The notes under the pieces are model-generated. The model was not told the origin of the DNA. It saw only the letters and a list, made by a program, of their open reading frames with translations, and searched no databases. Both the position numbers and the translations under genes were made by a program. 64,000 nt of DNA from Halomonas sp. GTDB taxonomy: Bacteria > Pseudomonadota > Gammaproteobacteria > Pseudomonadales > Halomonadaceae. The DNA lies in the NCBI GenBank assembly GCA_018401555.1, contig JAGYKP010000087.1, positions 216,939 to 280,938 on the forward strand, written 5' to 3'. Positions 1 to 8,080 of the stretch are shown one piece after another. Within the stretch, counting starts at the first letter, position 1. Every line of letters begins with the position of its first letter.

Positions 1-1
1 T

Positions 2-929
2 TCGGGCTTTCTGGTTGCCTGCGACCGGGGTGTCTCGAACCTGCGGCTGCAGGCCCGTGAGGTGAGCCATTGCCACGGAGGACTGGCGACCCTGCATCGG
101 GCCGGGGTCGAGAATGTCCGGGTCGAGATCGACCAGCTACGCCGCTGCAACTACGGCGTGACCCTGCGCGCCGAGCATCGGCAGGTGAGGGCGCGCTTCG
201 CGATCGACGGCTGCCGGCGTGCCTGCTTCATTCATGGCGATTCCCGCGAGGTGGATATCGACTATCGCGTGGCCAACGCATACCTTACTGCGCTGCGGCT
301 GGGCGAGGGGAGCGGCTCGGGCCCGATTCGTGAGGCGCATATTCGTTGCCGCGTGGTACAGGGCGAGGCCAGCCATCGCCCCTTCGCTCGCGACCGCATC
401 GAGGCCAAGGGCCCGGGTAACCAGCTCCTGGATAGCCGCATCGAGGTGGTGGCGGAACGGCCGGTCTCGGTGATCAACCTGGGCGATGACGTGGGGTTTC
501 GGATGCGCAACGTTACGCTGCTCCTCTCCGGTGCCCGAGACCAGCAGCGCCTCCAGCGTGGCGCCCTTCACCATCGGTGGGGTCAAGGCCGAACCGTTTG
601 AAGCGCTTCGCATCGAGGTCGATGCCGGCATCCAGGCGGTGGCAGGGCAGCCGCAGCGCAGAACCCTGCAAGTGCGAACCGGCCGCGACCTGGAGCTGAC
701 CGGCAACCTGAGTTGCGCAGCCGGTGTGAGCGCGCCACTGCTGATCGATGATGTGAGCAACGCCAGCCTGTCGCTCTCGACTTACCATGCGGGGGGCGGC
801 CCGGGGGCGGTGCTGCGCGACTGCCAGCAGGTGCGCGGGCGGCTGGTCAGTAACGGCCGCCTCGAGGTTCACGATAGCCAGGCGGTGCGGGTGGAATTGG
901 AACGGCGCGGACAACACGATCAAGGATGA
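2..929 (+). CDS. C-terminal part of a parallel beta-helix-like protein (frameshifted)
   Basis: The reading frame is open from the first bases of the window, so the 5' end lies outside. The protein shows short recurring strand-turn patterns (for example NVRVEIDQL, YGVTLRA, VDIDYRVAN, NVTLLLSG, LRIEVDA) of the kind seen in right-handed parallel beta-helix proteins. No catalytic motif was recognised. The frame changes around 530-570: the first part is in frame 2, and the rest (from about APFTIGGV) continues in frame 3 to the stop at 927-929. A further shift near 895 is possible, because frame 1 there reads NGADNTIKDE, a typical beta-helix rung. It precedes an O-antigen ligase-type gene, so a role in surface polysaccharide binding or modification is inferred from position only. 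Confidence 0.55.
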
Positions 930-933
930 GAGC

Positions 934-2219
934 ATGACGATAATGCAGGCCGCGACGGGTAGTGCGGTAATGGTGACACTGATGCTGCCGGTGCTGGTGC
1001 CGGGCGGCTACTGGTGGGGCCCTGTGGCCCTGGCTGTGCTGGGAGTAGCGGCCCTGCTAGCGAGGCCGTGGCCGCGTGGACCGGTTGCCCATGCGTTGGG
1101 CCGACGCGGCTGGGTGCTGGTGATCATGCTGCTTGGCGTCATGCTCACCCAACTGCTGATGGCGGCGTGGCATGGTGAGGCTCTCGATGTGCTGCCGCGC
1201 CTGCTGGCACTACCGTTGGCGGTGCTGGGCCTGGTGGCGCTGCATACCTGGCGCCCCTCCCTGGCCTGTCTGTGGGCAGGGCTGGCGGCGGGAGGCCTGC
1301 TGGTCGGAACCTGGGCCCTGTGGCAGCGGCTTCTGAAGGCATGGGCCGCGCCAGCGGTCATGACCCGCTGCATGCGATCCTGTTCGGCAACGTCAGCCTG
1401 TTGACCGGCGGGCTCTGTCTGACCGGCGTGGCTTGGGCACTGGGCCGACCCCGCCGCCCGCTTTGGGCCCTGTGCCTGCTGGTGGGCGCCCTGGGTGGGG
1501 TGATGGCATCGGTGCTCTCGGGAACACGCGGCGGATGGATCGCACTGCCACTGCTGCTGCTGCTGTTCCAGCGCGGCTTTATCGGCTGGCTGTCCGGCCG
1601 CCATCGCGCGGCCGTATGGCTTGTGATCGCAGGGCTGCTGGTGGGGCTCTACGCATTGCCGCAGACCGGCGTGCAGCACCGTGTGGCGTTGGCCGTTACC
1701 GAGCTTACCCATTACCTGCAGGGGGAGAGTGCGCCTACGGCGTCGGTGACCACCCGCCTGGAGATGTGGCGCGGTGCCTTGCGGCTGATCCTGGAGCGGC
1801 CGCTGCTTGGCCACGGCAGCGAGGGGTATCGCGAGGGCATGCGCGAGCTGGTGGAGGCCGGGCGCATCGCCCCTGCGGTGCTGTCTCACGGCCATGCGCA
1901 CAACGATCTGCTTGAGGCCTGGGTGAAGCGTGGCTTGCCGGCGCTGCTGGGTCTGCTCGCGCTCTACCTGCTGCCGGTGTGGATGTTTCGCTCGGGCCTT
2001 GCGCACCCGGACCTCTCTCATCGCGCCCTGGCGGTGGCTGGCTTGCTGCTGCCAGTGGCGTTTATGGACTTCGGCCTTACCTATAGCTTTTTTGCGTATT
2101 CGGTGGGGGTGGCCGTATATGCGAGCTGGCTGGTGATCCTCTGGACCCTCTATCGACATGGGCCACTGGCCCCTTCGCAAGCCATTCCCGACCCTGCTGG
2201 GGAGGGGCGGGAAAGCTGA
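934..2219 (+). CDS. O-antigen ligase/polymerase (Wzy_C) family membrane protein (frameshifted)
   Basis: Polytopic inner-membrane protein of about 428 residues, likely to ligate or polymerise surface polysaccharide using undecaprenyl-linked glycans. Many hydrophobic segments are visible (for example VMVTLMLPVLVPGGYW near the start, then LLLLLFQRGF and LLGLLALYLLPVWMF). The periplasmic-loop signature STRGGW followed later by SHGHAHNDLLEAW matches the Wzy_C/WaaL pattern. The first third is in frame 1 and the rest in frame 3. The join is at about 1335, where one G appears to be missing (WQRLLEGMGRASG would be continuous). The start at 934 follows a GGATGAG sequence. It lies between the beta-helix gene and wbqC-like gene, consistent with a polysaccharide cluster. 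Confidence 0.75.
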
Positions 2220-2357
2220 GGGGATAGTGGAGGAGGAGATCAGGCGGCTCATCCACGACGATCAGGAATTTGGGCCCATGGCAGCGGAGCGCAGCCTGTA
2301 AGGTTGTGTTGTTGAATGTAACGCCAGGTACCATGCCGACGCTGCCGGGAGTCCCGT

Positions 2358-3047
2358 ATGAAGGTCGCGGTAATGCAACCTTACCTGTTTCCTGCCCTGA
2401 GCTACTTCCAGTTGGTGGGAGCAGTAGATCGCTTCGTACTCTACGACGATGTCAACTTCATCAAGCGTGGCTTCATCAATCGCAATAGCCTGCTGGATCA
2501 CGGGCAGGTGCGGCGCTTTAGCGTGCCGGTGCCGGGGGCCTCGATCCATCGCCGGATCGAGGAACTCGCCTTCTCCCCCGAGGTGGCGGATATCGTCGAG
2601 GGCATCCGTCACGCCTACGCGCGTGCGCCCTATTTCGAGGAGGTATTTCCTCGAGTGAGGGAGGTCTTCACCGATCCCCAGCGGGATATCACCCATGTCT
2701 GCGGCCGGGCGCTCGAGATGGTGTTCGACTACCTGGAGCGGCCCGTGACCCTGCTGCGGGCCTCGCAACTGGCATACGATCGCCAGCAGCCCGCAGCCCG
2801 GCGACTGATGGAGATCACCCGTTCGCTCGGTGCCGACCATTACCTCAACAGCCTGGGGGGGCAGTCCCTCTATGCCAGGGACGAGTTTGCCGAGCACGGG
2901 ATCACGCTCTCCTTCCTCCAGCCCCGCGAGATCGCCTACGACCAGGGGCAGCCGGCCTTCGAACCGAGGTTATCGATGATCGATGTGCTGATGTGGTGTT
3001 CACCCCGGTGTGCCCGGGAACTGCTGGATGCCTACGACCTGATCTAG
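2358..3047 (+). CDS. WbqC-like family protein
   Basis: Protein of 229 residues opening with MKVAVMQPYLFP and containing LYDDVNFIKRGFINRN and HYLNSLGGQSLY, all hallmarks of the WbqC-like family. Members occur in O-antigen and exopolysaccharide clusters and are thought to help modify nucleotide sugars or amino sugars, but the reaction is not firmly established. The start is supported by GGGAG eight bases upstream. Length is normal for the family and there is no frame damage. It is the last polysaccharide gene before the curli locus, separated from csgD by about 240 bases. Confidence 0.8.
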   Translation: MKVAVMQPYLFPALSYFQLVGAVDRFVLYDDVNFIKRGFINRNSLLDHGQVRRFSVPVPGASIHRRIEELAFSPEVADIVEGIRHAYARAPYFEEVFPRVREVFTDPQRDITHVCGRALEMVFDYLERPVTLLRASQLAYDRQQPAARRLMEITRSLGADHYLNSLGGQSLYARDEFAEHGITLSFLQPREIAYDQGQPAFEPRLSMIDVLMWCSPRCARELLDAYDLI

Positions 3048-3285
3048 AAGGTGAAGATTATTCATCCACTTTCGCTAGTGGGGATCAGGAAATCTAAGCG
3101 CTAACGGGTAAGTCGTTGTTATCTAGGTCAGCTTAGGAAGTATTAGAAATCTAGTTAATTAGCTGACCAAAAAATACACTCTGTAACAGATCTTTACGGA
3201 ATGCAGGATGCCTACCATACTTCCTTCCGGTTGCTCGTAGTCGTTTGAGCACAAAAGTTGGAGTTCGGCCACAAGGGAGATGAGC
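3048..3285 (+). promoter_or_regulatory. csgD upstream region with an 8-bp inverted repeat
   Basis: Non-coding, AT-rich stretch between the WbqC-like gene and csgD. It holds GGTCAGCT at 3126-3133 and its exact complement AGCTGACC at 3161-3168, separated by 27 bases and followed by an A-run. On the plus strand no T-run follows, so it does not look like a terminator for the upstream gene. Its position about 120 bp ahead of csgD suggests a regulator-binding site or looped operator. In other bacteria the csgD promoter integrates many inputs. No clear -35/-10 pair could be assigned with confidence. Confidence 0.4.
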
Positions 3286-4011
3286 ATGGACCTAAGGAGG
3301 GAGGGGGTAGTGTTTGTGACAGAACACAGCCCACAGTCGACACTTTTCGTCCAGTACATCAGGGATCACATTCAGTGCGAGGTGACGTTGGCTTCGCCGG
3401 ATGACACGGTGACCAGCCTCGCCAGTGATTGGCCGCTGCTGATTCTGGACGCCGATCACCTGAGCGAAGGCCAGATGCAGCAATGGCAGGAAGCTCTTGC
3501 CGAGCAGCAGCTTCAAGCCGAAAAGGATGATCCTGGAAGCTGCCTGGCGGCGCTCAACATGCGCGATGAGGTCCATGCCGCCGAAGTGCTGACTTTCATG
3601 CACCTTTCCGGTGTGTTCTACCGACATGACTCCCTGGAAATGATCTGCAAGGGTATCGATCGACTGTTAGATGGACATCTGTGGATGTCCAGAACACTGA
3701 TGACCCGTCTGATCGAGTTTTTCCGGAAGCAGTCCATCAACTCCTATCGCCCCGCCTGCGGCCTGACCCAGCGAGAGCTCGAGATTATCGGAATGCTGGG
3801 GTCGGGGGCTTCCAACATGCAGATCGCCGATCGCCTCTTCGTCAGTGAACATACGGTCAAGTCCCACCTCTACAACATCTTCAAGAAGATCGATGTGCAT
3901 AACCGCACACAGGCGGTGAACTGGGCCCGACAGAACCTGGGTGCCCCTCCGCCACTGATGAACCTGCATGGACGCAAAGGAGGGAACGGATGCAACCGCG
4001 ATCCCGTGTAG
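3286..4011 (+). CDS. csgD: CsgD-like LuxR/FixJ family curli regulator
   Basis: Transcription activator expected to switch on curli subunit genes. The N-terminal half (about residues 1-130) resembles the CsgD receiver-like domain, and residues about 163-225 form a LuxR-type helix-turn-helix with LTQRELEIIGMLGSG and the recognition part FVSEHTVKSHLYNI. The closing RTQAVNWARQNL aligns with the end of Escherichia coli CsgD as I recall it. The start at 3286 is preferred because AAGGGAG lies six bases upstream. An ATG at 3280 and a GTG at 3310 (behind AAGGAGG at 3294) are alternatives, but the GTG would remove the first predicted strand. The gene overlaps csgE by 22 bases, so the two are translationally linked. 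Confidence 0.85.
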   Translation: MDLRREGVVFVTEHSPQSTLFVQYIRDHIQCEVTLASPDDTVTSLASDWPLLILDADHLSEGQMQQWQEALAEQQLQAEKDDPGSCLAALNMRDEVHAAEVLTFMHLSGVFYRHDSLEMICKGIDRLLDGHLWMSRTLMTRLIEFFRKQSINSYRPACGLTQRELEIIGMLGSGASNMQIADRLFVSEHTVKSHLYNIFKKIDVHNRTQAVNWARQNLGAPPPLMNLHGRKGGNGCNRDPV

Positions 4012-4550
4012 ACACGACCCGCCTGCTGGTTGTGCCCTTGTTCTCCCTGGTGCTGGCTGTGGGGTCACCCGCCTGGGCACAGAACGGCCTTTCGACCGAA
4101 GCCCTGGTGCCGGATTCGCCAGTGGTGGATGGCGAAAGCATCGTCGATCAGGCGCCCGAAGGTATCGAGGAAGCGCCTGGCCAGGCGGAAGAGGAGCTGG
4201 ACCGTCAGTTTCACCTCGGTGAACCCGGTATCTCGGGCGTTCTGGTCGATCGCACCGTGACCATGACTGGCAAGACCTTCTTCCGACAGTTCAGTCAGCT
4301 GAGCCTTGAGCGTCCGGTGATAGGCGAAGCCAACCTGGCGATCTACGAACGGCCCTCAGCCCGCTGGGGAAGCCAGATCTGGGTCACGCTGGATAACCAG
4401 CCGGTCTTCGAGGCGACCATGCCTCCCCGGCTCAGCGAAATCGACCGCTATGTGAGCGTCGCCGTGGAGCAAGTCGAACAGCGCATCATCCGGCAGACGA
4501 TCCTGGAGGCGCTCGAAAATGATCCTGACCTGGCCGATAAAGAATTCTAG
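3990..4550 (+). CDS. csgE: Curli secretion specificity factor CsgE with acidic N-terminal extension
   Basis: Periplasmic adaptor that in E. coli caps the CsgG pore and directs CsgA to it. A signal peptide of about 30 residues ends in GSPAWA. The core from about residue 75 (GISGVLVDRTVTMTGKTFF ... ERPSARWGSQIWVTLD ... VEQVEQRIIRQTI) matches CsgE. At 186 residues it is longer than the E. coli protein (about 129). The excess is an acidic, proline-containing linker after the signal peptide (about residues 31-74). A strong AAAGGAGGG precedes the start. It overlaps the end of csgD and is followed by csgF after 22 bases. Confidence 0.85.
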   Translation: MQPRSRVDTTRLLVVPLFSLVLAVGSPAWAQNGLSTEALVPDSPVVDGESIVDQAPEGIEEAPGQAEEELDRQFHLGEPGISGVLVDRTVTMTGKTFFRQFSQLSLERPVIGEANLAIYERPSARWGSQIWVTLDNQPVFEATMPPRLSEIDRYVSVAVEQVEQRIIRQTILEALENDPDLADKEF

Positions 4551-4572
4551 AAGCACAACAAGGAGAAGGACG

Positions 4573-4995
4573 ATGAGGAAACGTATCGCTGCCATGGCTT
4601 TCGCTTCAGGCATGATGATCTCCTCGGGATTGGCGTTGGCTGGTGAGCTTATCTACGAGCCTATCAACCCGTCGTTCGGCGGTGACCCTCTCGTGGGTAA
4701 CTACCTGCTGAACAAGGCGCAATCCCAGGACGACAATGAGGACCCAGATGCACCGGATTTCGGCAGCTTCTCCGAGACCGACCTGTTCCTGCAGGACTTG
4801 AGGGCCGGGCTCGTGGAGGATGCCATCCAGGATGCGGTAGATGGGGAGCCGGGGCGTACCAGCCGGATCGATAGCTCCACCTTGCGCATCGACATACGCA
4901 GCCTGGGAGGGGGCGGTTTCGTGATGAACATTCTTGATCGCACAACCGGGGAGCAGACGACGGTCAACTTCGGCCAGTCTGCCGGGCAGTTCTGA
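4573..4995 (+). CDS. csgF: Curli assembly protein CsgF
   Basis: Secreted accessory protein that sits in the CsgG channel and couples CsgB nucleation to the cell surface in E. coli. It has 140 residues with a signal peptide of about 23 residues ending SGLALA. The mature N-terminus contains NPSFGGDP followed by LLNKAQSQ, the conserved segment that plugs CsgG. The C-terminal part has LNILD/TTGEQTTVNF-like strands typical of the family. The start at 4573 is chosen over an upstream in-frame ATG because AAGGAGAAGGA lies immediately before it and the signal peptide begins there. csgG follows after 64 bases. Confidence 0.88.
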   Translation: MRKRIAAMAFASGMMISSGLALAGELIYEPINPSFGGDPLVGNYLLNKAQSQDDNEDPDAPDFGSFSETDLFLQDLRAGLVEDAIQDAVDGEPGRTSRIDSSTLRIDIRSLGGGGFVMNILDRTTGEQTTVNFGQSAGQF

Positions 4996-5059
4996 ACAAG
5001 AATCGGCCCGAAGCAATAATTCATGACAATCAAGTATCAAAAGGGCAGGGAGCTGAATC

Positions 5060-5896
5060 ATGAAGTTGATCGCGACTCTTGTGGCGGCTGGATGTCTGAC
5101 CTTGAGTGGGTGCGCCAGTGTGGTGACCTCACCCGAAGGGCTGCAGGGAGCACCCGCCACCTTGACCCCGCGTACCGGGACCTACAAGGAACTGACTCGG
5201 CTGCCGAAGCCGAGCGCACCGATACTGGCCGCTGTCTATGACTTCCGAGACCAGACCGGTCAGTACCGTCCTCAGCCGGCGAGTACCTTCTCCACGGCAG
5301 TGACCCAGGGAGGGGCGGCGATGCTGAGTTCGGCTCTGGCCGATTCGGGCTGGTTCATTCCTCTCGAACGAGTGGGGCTTCAGAACCTGCTTACCGAACG
5401 GCGGATCATTCGCGCCAACCTGGAGCGAGCGGGGCGCGAGGACGAGCTGTCATCGTTGAATGCCGCCAGGGTCCTGCTTGAGGGGGGGATCATCGCCTAC
5501 GACTCGAATATGAAAACTGGGGGGGCTGGTGCCGAATACTTTGGCATTGGTGCTTCCGGCGAGTATCAGGTCGATCAGGTCACGGTCAACCTGCGTGCCG
5601 TTGACATTGCCACGGGGGAAGTTCTGGGCAACGTGACGACCAGCAAGACCATCTACTCCCATGAACTGCGAGCTGGGGTGTATCGGTTCATCAGTTTCCA
5701 GCGCTTGCTGGAGATGGAGACTGGTTATACGCATAACGAACCGGTTCAGATGGCGGTGATGTCGGCAATCGAATCCGCAGTCATCCACCTTGTGACACAG
5801 GGTGTCGACAAGGGGCTGTGGCGATTGGCTAATCCTGCGGATACTGACCATGAGGTGTTTGCTGCTTACCGAGACTCGCCCGTTCCTATGCTGTGA
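5060..5896 (+). CDS. csgG: Curli outer-membrane secretion pore lipoprotein CsgG
   Basis: Forms the nonameric outer-membrane channel that exports curli subunits. It has 278 residues, almost exactly the E. coli length. The lipobox LTLSGC places the lipidated cysteine at residue 18. Conserved CsgG segments include AAVYDFRDQTGQY, the constriction-region stretch around FIPLERVGLQNLLTERRIIR and VLLEGGIIAYDSN, and VNLRAVDIATGEVL. AGGGAGC precedes the start. It is the last gene of the csgDEFG unit: a strong rho-independent terminator follows 56 bases after the stop, separating it from csgBA. Confidence 0.92.
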   Translation: MKLIATLVAAGCLTLSGCASVVTSPEGLQGAPATLTPRTGTYKELTRLPKPSAPILAAVYDFRDQTGQYRPQPASTFSTAVTQGGAAMLSSALADSGWFIPLERVGLQNLLTERRIIRANLERAGREDELSSLNAARVLLEGGIIAYDSNMKTGGAGAEYFGIGASGEYQVDQVTVNLRAVDIATGEVLGNVTTSKTIYSHELRAGVYRFISFQRLLEMETGYTHNEPVQMAVMSAIESAVIHLVTQGVDKGLWRLANPADTDHEVFAAYRDSPVPML

Positions 5897-5952
5897 GATC
5901 GTTAGCGCATGAGTGCTGGGCTTTTACGCCCTGAGTGTGTCCTCCTTGATTT

Positions 5953-5977
5953 CCGGCCTGAATGGCCGGTTTTTTTT
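5953..5977 (+). terminator. Rho-independent terminator after csgG
   Basis: CCGGCC (5953-5958), loop TGAAT, GGCCGG (5964-5969), then eight T residues (5970-5977). A textbook terminator ending the csgDEFG transcript. csgB and csgA therefore need their own promoter downstream. Confidence 0.9.
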
Positions 5978-6169
5978 ATTCTATTTTTATAAAAAAACAG
6001 ATACTAATGTTTATCTACTTCTCTTGATGAGGAGACTCATAATATAAGAAATTTTGTGATGATTTTTCTCATGAAGAAGAATAATGAAAACATATGATTG
6101 TGGTATTTGTCCGTTTTGTAAATACTTGTAAACATCGTAAAGGCAGTCAGTACTCAAATGGAGCTTCCG
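5978..6169 (+). promoter_or_regulatory. AT-rich csgBA upstream region
   Basis: About 190 bases of strongly AT-rich DNA between the csgG terminator and csgB. They contain long A and T runs (for example around 5985-5997 and 6055-6075) unlike the GC-rich surroundings. No gene was seen. It must hold the csgBA promoter and would be a natural target for CsgD and for H-NS-like silencing. No sigma-70 box pair could be assigned confidently. Confidence 0.45.
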
Positions 6170-6853
6170 ATGACAACCCAAATGACAGTGGCACCAAGTA
6201 TGGATGCACCGGGAGCAGCAACAATTCCTTCAGTTGTGACGCCAACTGCGGCAACGATGTTGCCTGCAGTATCTGAAGTAACATCTGCAGTATCTCAAAT
6301 AAAAAAAGTGGCAAGAGGTCTGGGCGGTCGAAAAAAGGTGCTGCCCGTATCGGCCCATTTTCCGGGCAGGGCACTGTTTGTTAATGCCCTATGCCTCGCG
6401 ATGCTCGGCGTTGTCATGCCGACGCTCGCCGCGGACATCCATCAGGTCTCCGAGTTGCCCCAGGAGGTGGCGCCAGGATCCAGTGCCAGCAGGGCAGTCA
6501 TCGAACAGTACGGGGTCGGGAATGACGGTGCTGTCGTTCAGTCAGGTTCACTCCACGACTCGTATACGTTCCAGGCTGGCACAAGAAATAGTGCCTTGAC
6601 CACCCAGGCAGGACAAGGCCATGACGCCAGGATCTTGCAGTCGGGAGGGTATCTCCAAGGCACCATTCTCCAGTACGGATACGGCCATGAGGCAACCCTG
6701 GTTCAGCAAGGGTACGGCAAGGAAGCCAATATCATCCAAGGTGGCATTCGCGGACAGGTGGATGTCATGCAGCTTAACGGTTCACGCGGAACGCCTGTCG
6801 AAGTCAGGCAATTCTCGCGTGGACAGGCAGCAATTCAGGTAATCCAGCACTGA
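6170..6853 (+). CDS. csgB: CsgB-like curli nucleator with long pre-signal segment
   Basis: Minor curli subunit that nucleates CsgA polymerisation in known systems. From about residue 95 it consists of degenerate 11-residue units with the x-V-x-Q-x-G/Y-x-x-N/H pattern (AVIEQYGVGND, AVVQSGSLHDS, ARILQSGGYLQ, TILQYGYGHEA, TLVQQGYGKEA, NIIQGG). The hydrophobic signal core ALFVNALCLAMLGVV with cleavage near PTLA-AD lies only at residues about 69-87, preceded by an unusual segment of about 65 residues rich in Thr, Ala, Pro, Val and Met. The start at 6170 is chosen because GGAG lies six bases upstream. An in-frame ATG at 6158 has no good site. csgA follows 122 bases downstream. Confidence 0.75.
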   Translation: MTTQMTVAPSMDAPGAATIPSVVTPTAATMLPAVSEVTSAVSQIKKVARGLGGRKKVLPVSAHFPGRALFVNALCLAMLGVVMPTLAADIHQVSELPQEVAPGSSASRAVIEQYGVGNDGAVVQSGSLHDSYTFQAGTRNSALTTQAGQGHDARILQSGGYLQGTILQYGYGHEATLVQQGYGKEANIIQGGIRGQVDVMQLNGSRGTPVEVRQFSRGQAAIQVIQH

Positions 6854-6899
6854 CCGAATGGTCATGGGTTACCTGATTGAATGGGGTCGTCCCGATAAT

Positions 6900-6931
6900 G
6901 GACTTCCTCATAAACCAACCTGGTGAAGTCC
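6900..6931 (+). promoter_or_regulatory. Hairpin in the csgB-csgA spacer
   Basis: GGACTTC (6900-6906) pairs with GAAGTCC (6925-6931), and the loop holds a small inner CCA/TGG pairing. It lies 45 bases upstream of the csgA start, inside the presumed csgBA transcript. It could affect RNA stability or the csgB:csgA ratio. This is inference from pairing only, and no T-run follows. Confidence 0.35.
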
Positions 6932-6975
6932 AACAGTGATTGCGACGCCAGGGTAACGTGAGAAGGGGATCGATC

Positions 6976-7995
6976 ATGAAATTCAAGATGACTCTGCTGG
7001 CTGCTGCGGTTGCCATGTCTAGCGGTTACGCCGTTGCCAGTGACAACAATAACGCCATCGTCGATCAATCCGGTTGGAGTAACAGCGCCGAGGTTGACCA
7101 GCAGTATGGTGCCGGCAACCAGCAGGCAGCGGTGACCCAGATGGGACTGGGTAACACTGCCGATGTGTTACAGACAGGAAGCAGCCAGCAAGCGACTCAC
7201 TATCAGGAAGGCTGGGGTAATGAGAGCAATAGCTATCAGACCGGCTATCTCAACGAACTTGAGGTGACCCAGACTGGGGCCTTCAACACCTCCAGCGTGA
7301 ATCAGTGGGACCGCTATAACGATGCAAGCGTAGAGCAGTATGGCTGGGGTAACGACTCAAGCGTCGAGCAGCATGGCAAGCATCAGGATGCGAACGTGCT
7401 GCAGACTAACAGGTCGAACGACTCCAGCGTGCTGCAGACCGGCAACAACCAGACGGCCAACGTATCCCAGACCGGCTCGTTCAACGAGTCATCGGTGGAC
7501 CAGAGCAACCATTCCATGACGGGGTTCTTCAAGGGATATAACAATGCAGATGTTTCCCAAACAGGAAACTTCGGCAAATCAGATGTCCGCCAATCCGGCT
7601 TCGCCAACAACGCCCAGGTCGATCAGGGCGGCATGATGAACGATGCCGATATCAATCAGCTTGGTAGCGGAAACTATTCCGATATCAGCCAGAGTGGCAT
7701 CGGTGATATGGCCGCGACCGAGCAAGTCGGTTGGGGCAATATCTCCCTGGTTGATCAGAGTGGCTTCTATAACGATGCCGAGGTAGACCAGGATGGTATT
7801 GGTAACTACTCGACCGTAACCCAGACCGGTGCCTTCGGCATGGTAGCCGTGAACCAGGAGGGTGCGTTCAACAGCTCCGCCATCACCCAGGGCGGGGGTA
7901 TGCTCAACAGTGCATCACACACCCAGAGTGGTGCCTTCAACTCGGCAACTACCAACCAGTCTGGAAGCTTCAACAGCTCTAGCATAATTCAGTAG
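6976..7995 (+). CDS. csgA: Major curli subunit CsgA, unusually long
   Basis: Amyloid fibre subunit secreted through CsgG. A 22-residue signal peptide (MKFKMTLLAAAVAMSS..., cleavage after AVAS or AVA) is followed by about 317 residues made almost entirely of 11-residue half-repeats of the form S/A-x-V-x-Q-x-G-x-x-N-x. I count about 27 such units (for example AEVDQQYGAGN, SSVLQTGNNQT, ADVSQTGNFGK, STVTQTGAFGM). E. coli CsgA has about 151 residues and five 22-residue repeats, so this is more than twice as long. One unit near residue 180 carries an 8-residue insertion containing MTGFFKGY. It ends SSIIQ, one half-unit. The start at 6976 fits the signal peptide and has AAGGGG upstream. Confidence 0.9.
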   Translation: MKFKMTLLAAAVAMSSGYAVASDNNNAIVDQSGWSNSAEVDQQYGAGNQQAAVTQMGLGNTADVLQTGSSQQATHYQEGWGNESNSYQTGYLNELEVTQTGAFNTSSVNQWDRYNDASVEQYGWGNDSSVEQHGKHQDANVLQTNRSNDSSVLQTGNNQTANVSQTGSFNESSVDQSNHSMTGFFKGYNNADVSQTGNFGKSDVRQSGFANNAQVDQGGMMNDADINQLGSGNYSDISQSGIGDMAATEQVGWGNISLVDQSGFYNDAEVDQDGIGNYSTVTQTGAFGMVAVNQEGAFNSSAITQGGGMLNSASHTQSGAFNSATTNQSGSFNSSSIIQ

Positions 7996-8019
7996 ATCCA
8001 ACACTGATTATGGCTATAC

Positions 8020-8042
8020 GACCGGCTCCTGAGGGGCCGGTC
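8020..8042. terminator. Hairpin between convergent csgA and the small secreted protein gene
   Basis: GACCGGCTCC pairs with GGGGCCGGTC around a three-base loop, 25 bases after the csgA stop and 39 bases after the convergent gene's stop. It may terminate in both directions. The following T content is poor (GCTTGTTGTT), so efficiency is uncertain. Confidence 0.6.
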
Positions 8043-8080
8043 GCTTGTTGTTCCATGCCACTGTATTGATCGTGGAGGGG

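Noticed and set aside
787..1404. A continuous fusion of the beta-helix protein to the O-antigen ligase
   Set aside because: Frame 1 runs across the boundary without a stop, but the beta-helix gene ends in frame 3 at 929 and a start with a plausible ribosome-binding site lies at 934. A fusion would need extra frame changes.
3294..3312. GTG at 3310 as the csgD start, behind a perfect AAGGAGG
   Set aside because: It would remove the first strand of the receiver-like domain (EGVVFVTE), which aligns with CsgD. The ATG at 3286 has its own good site.
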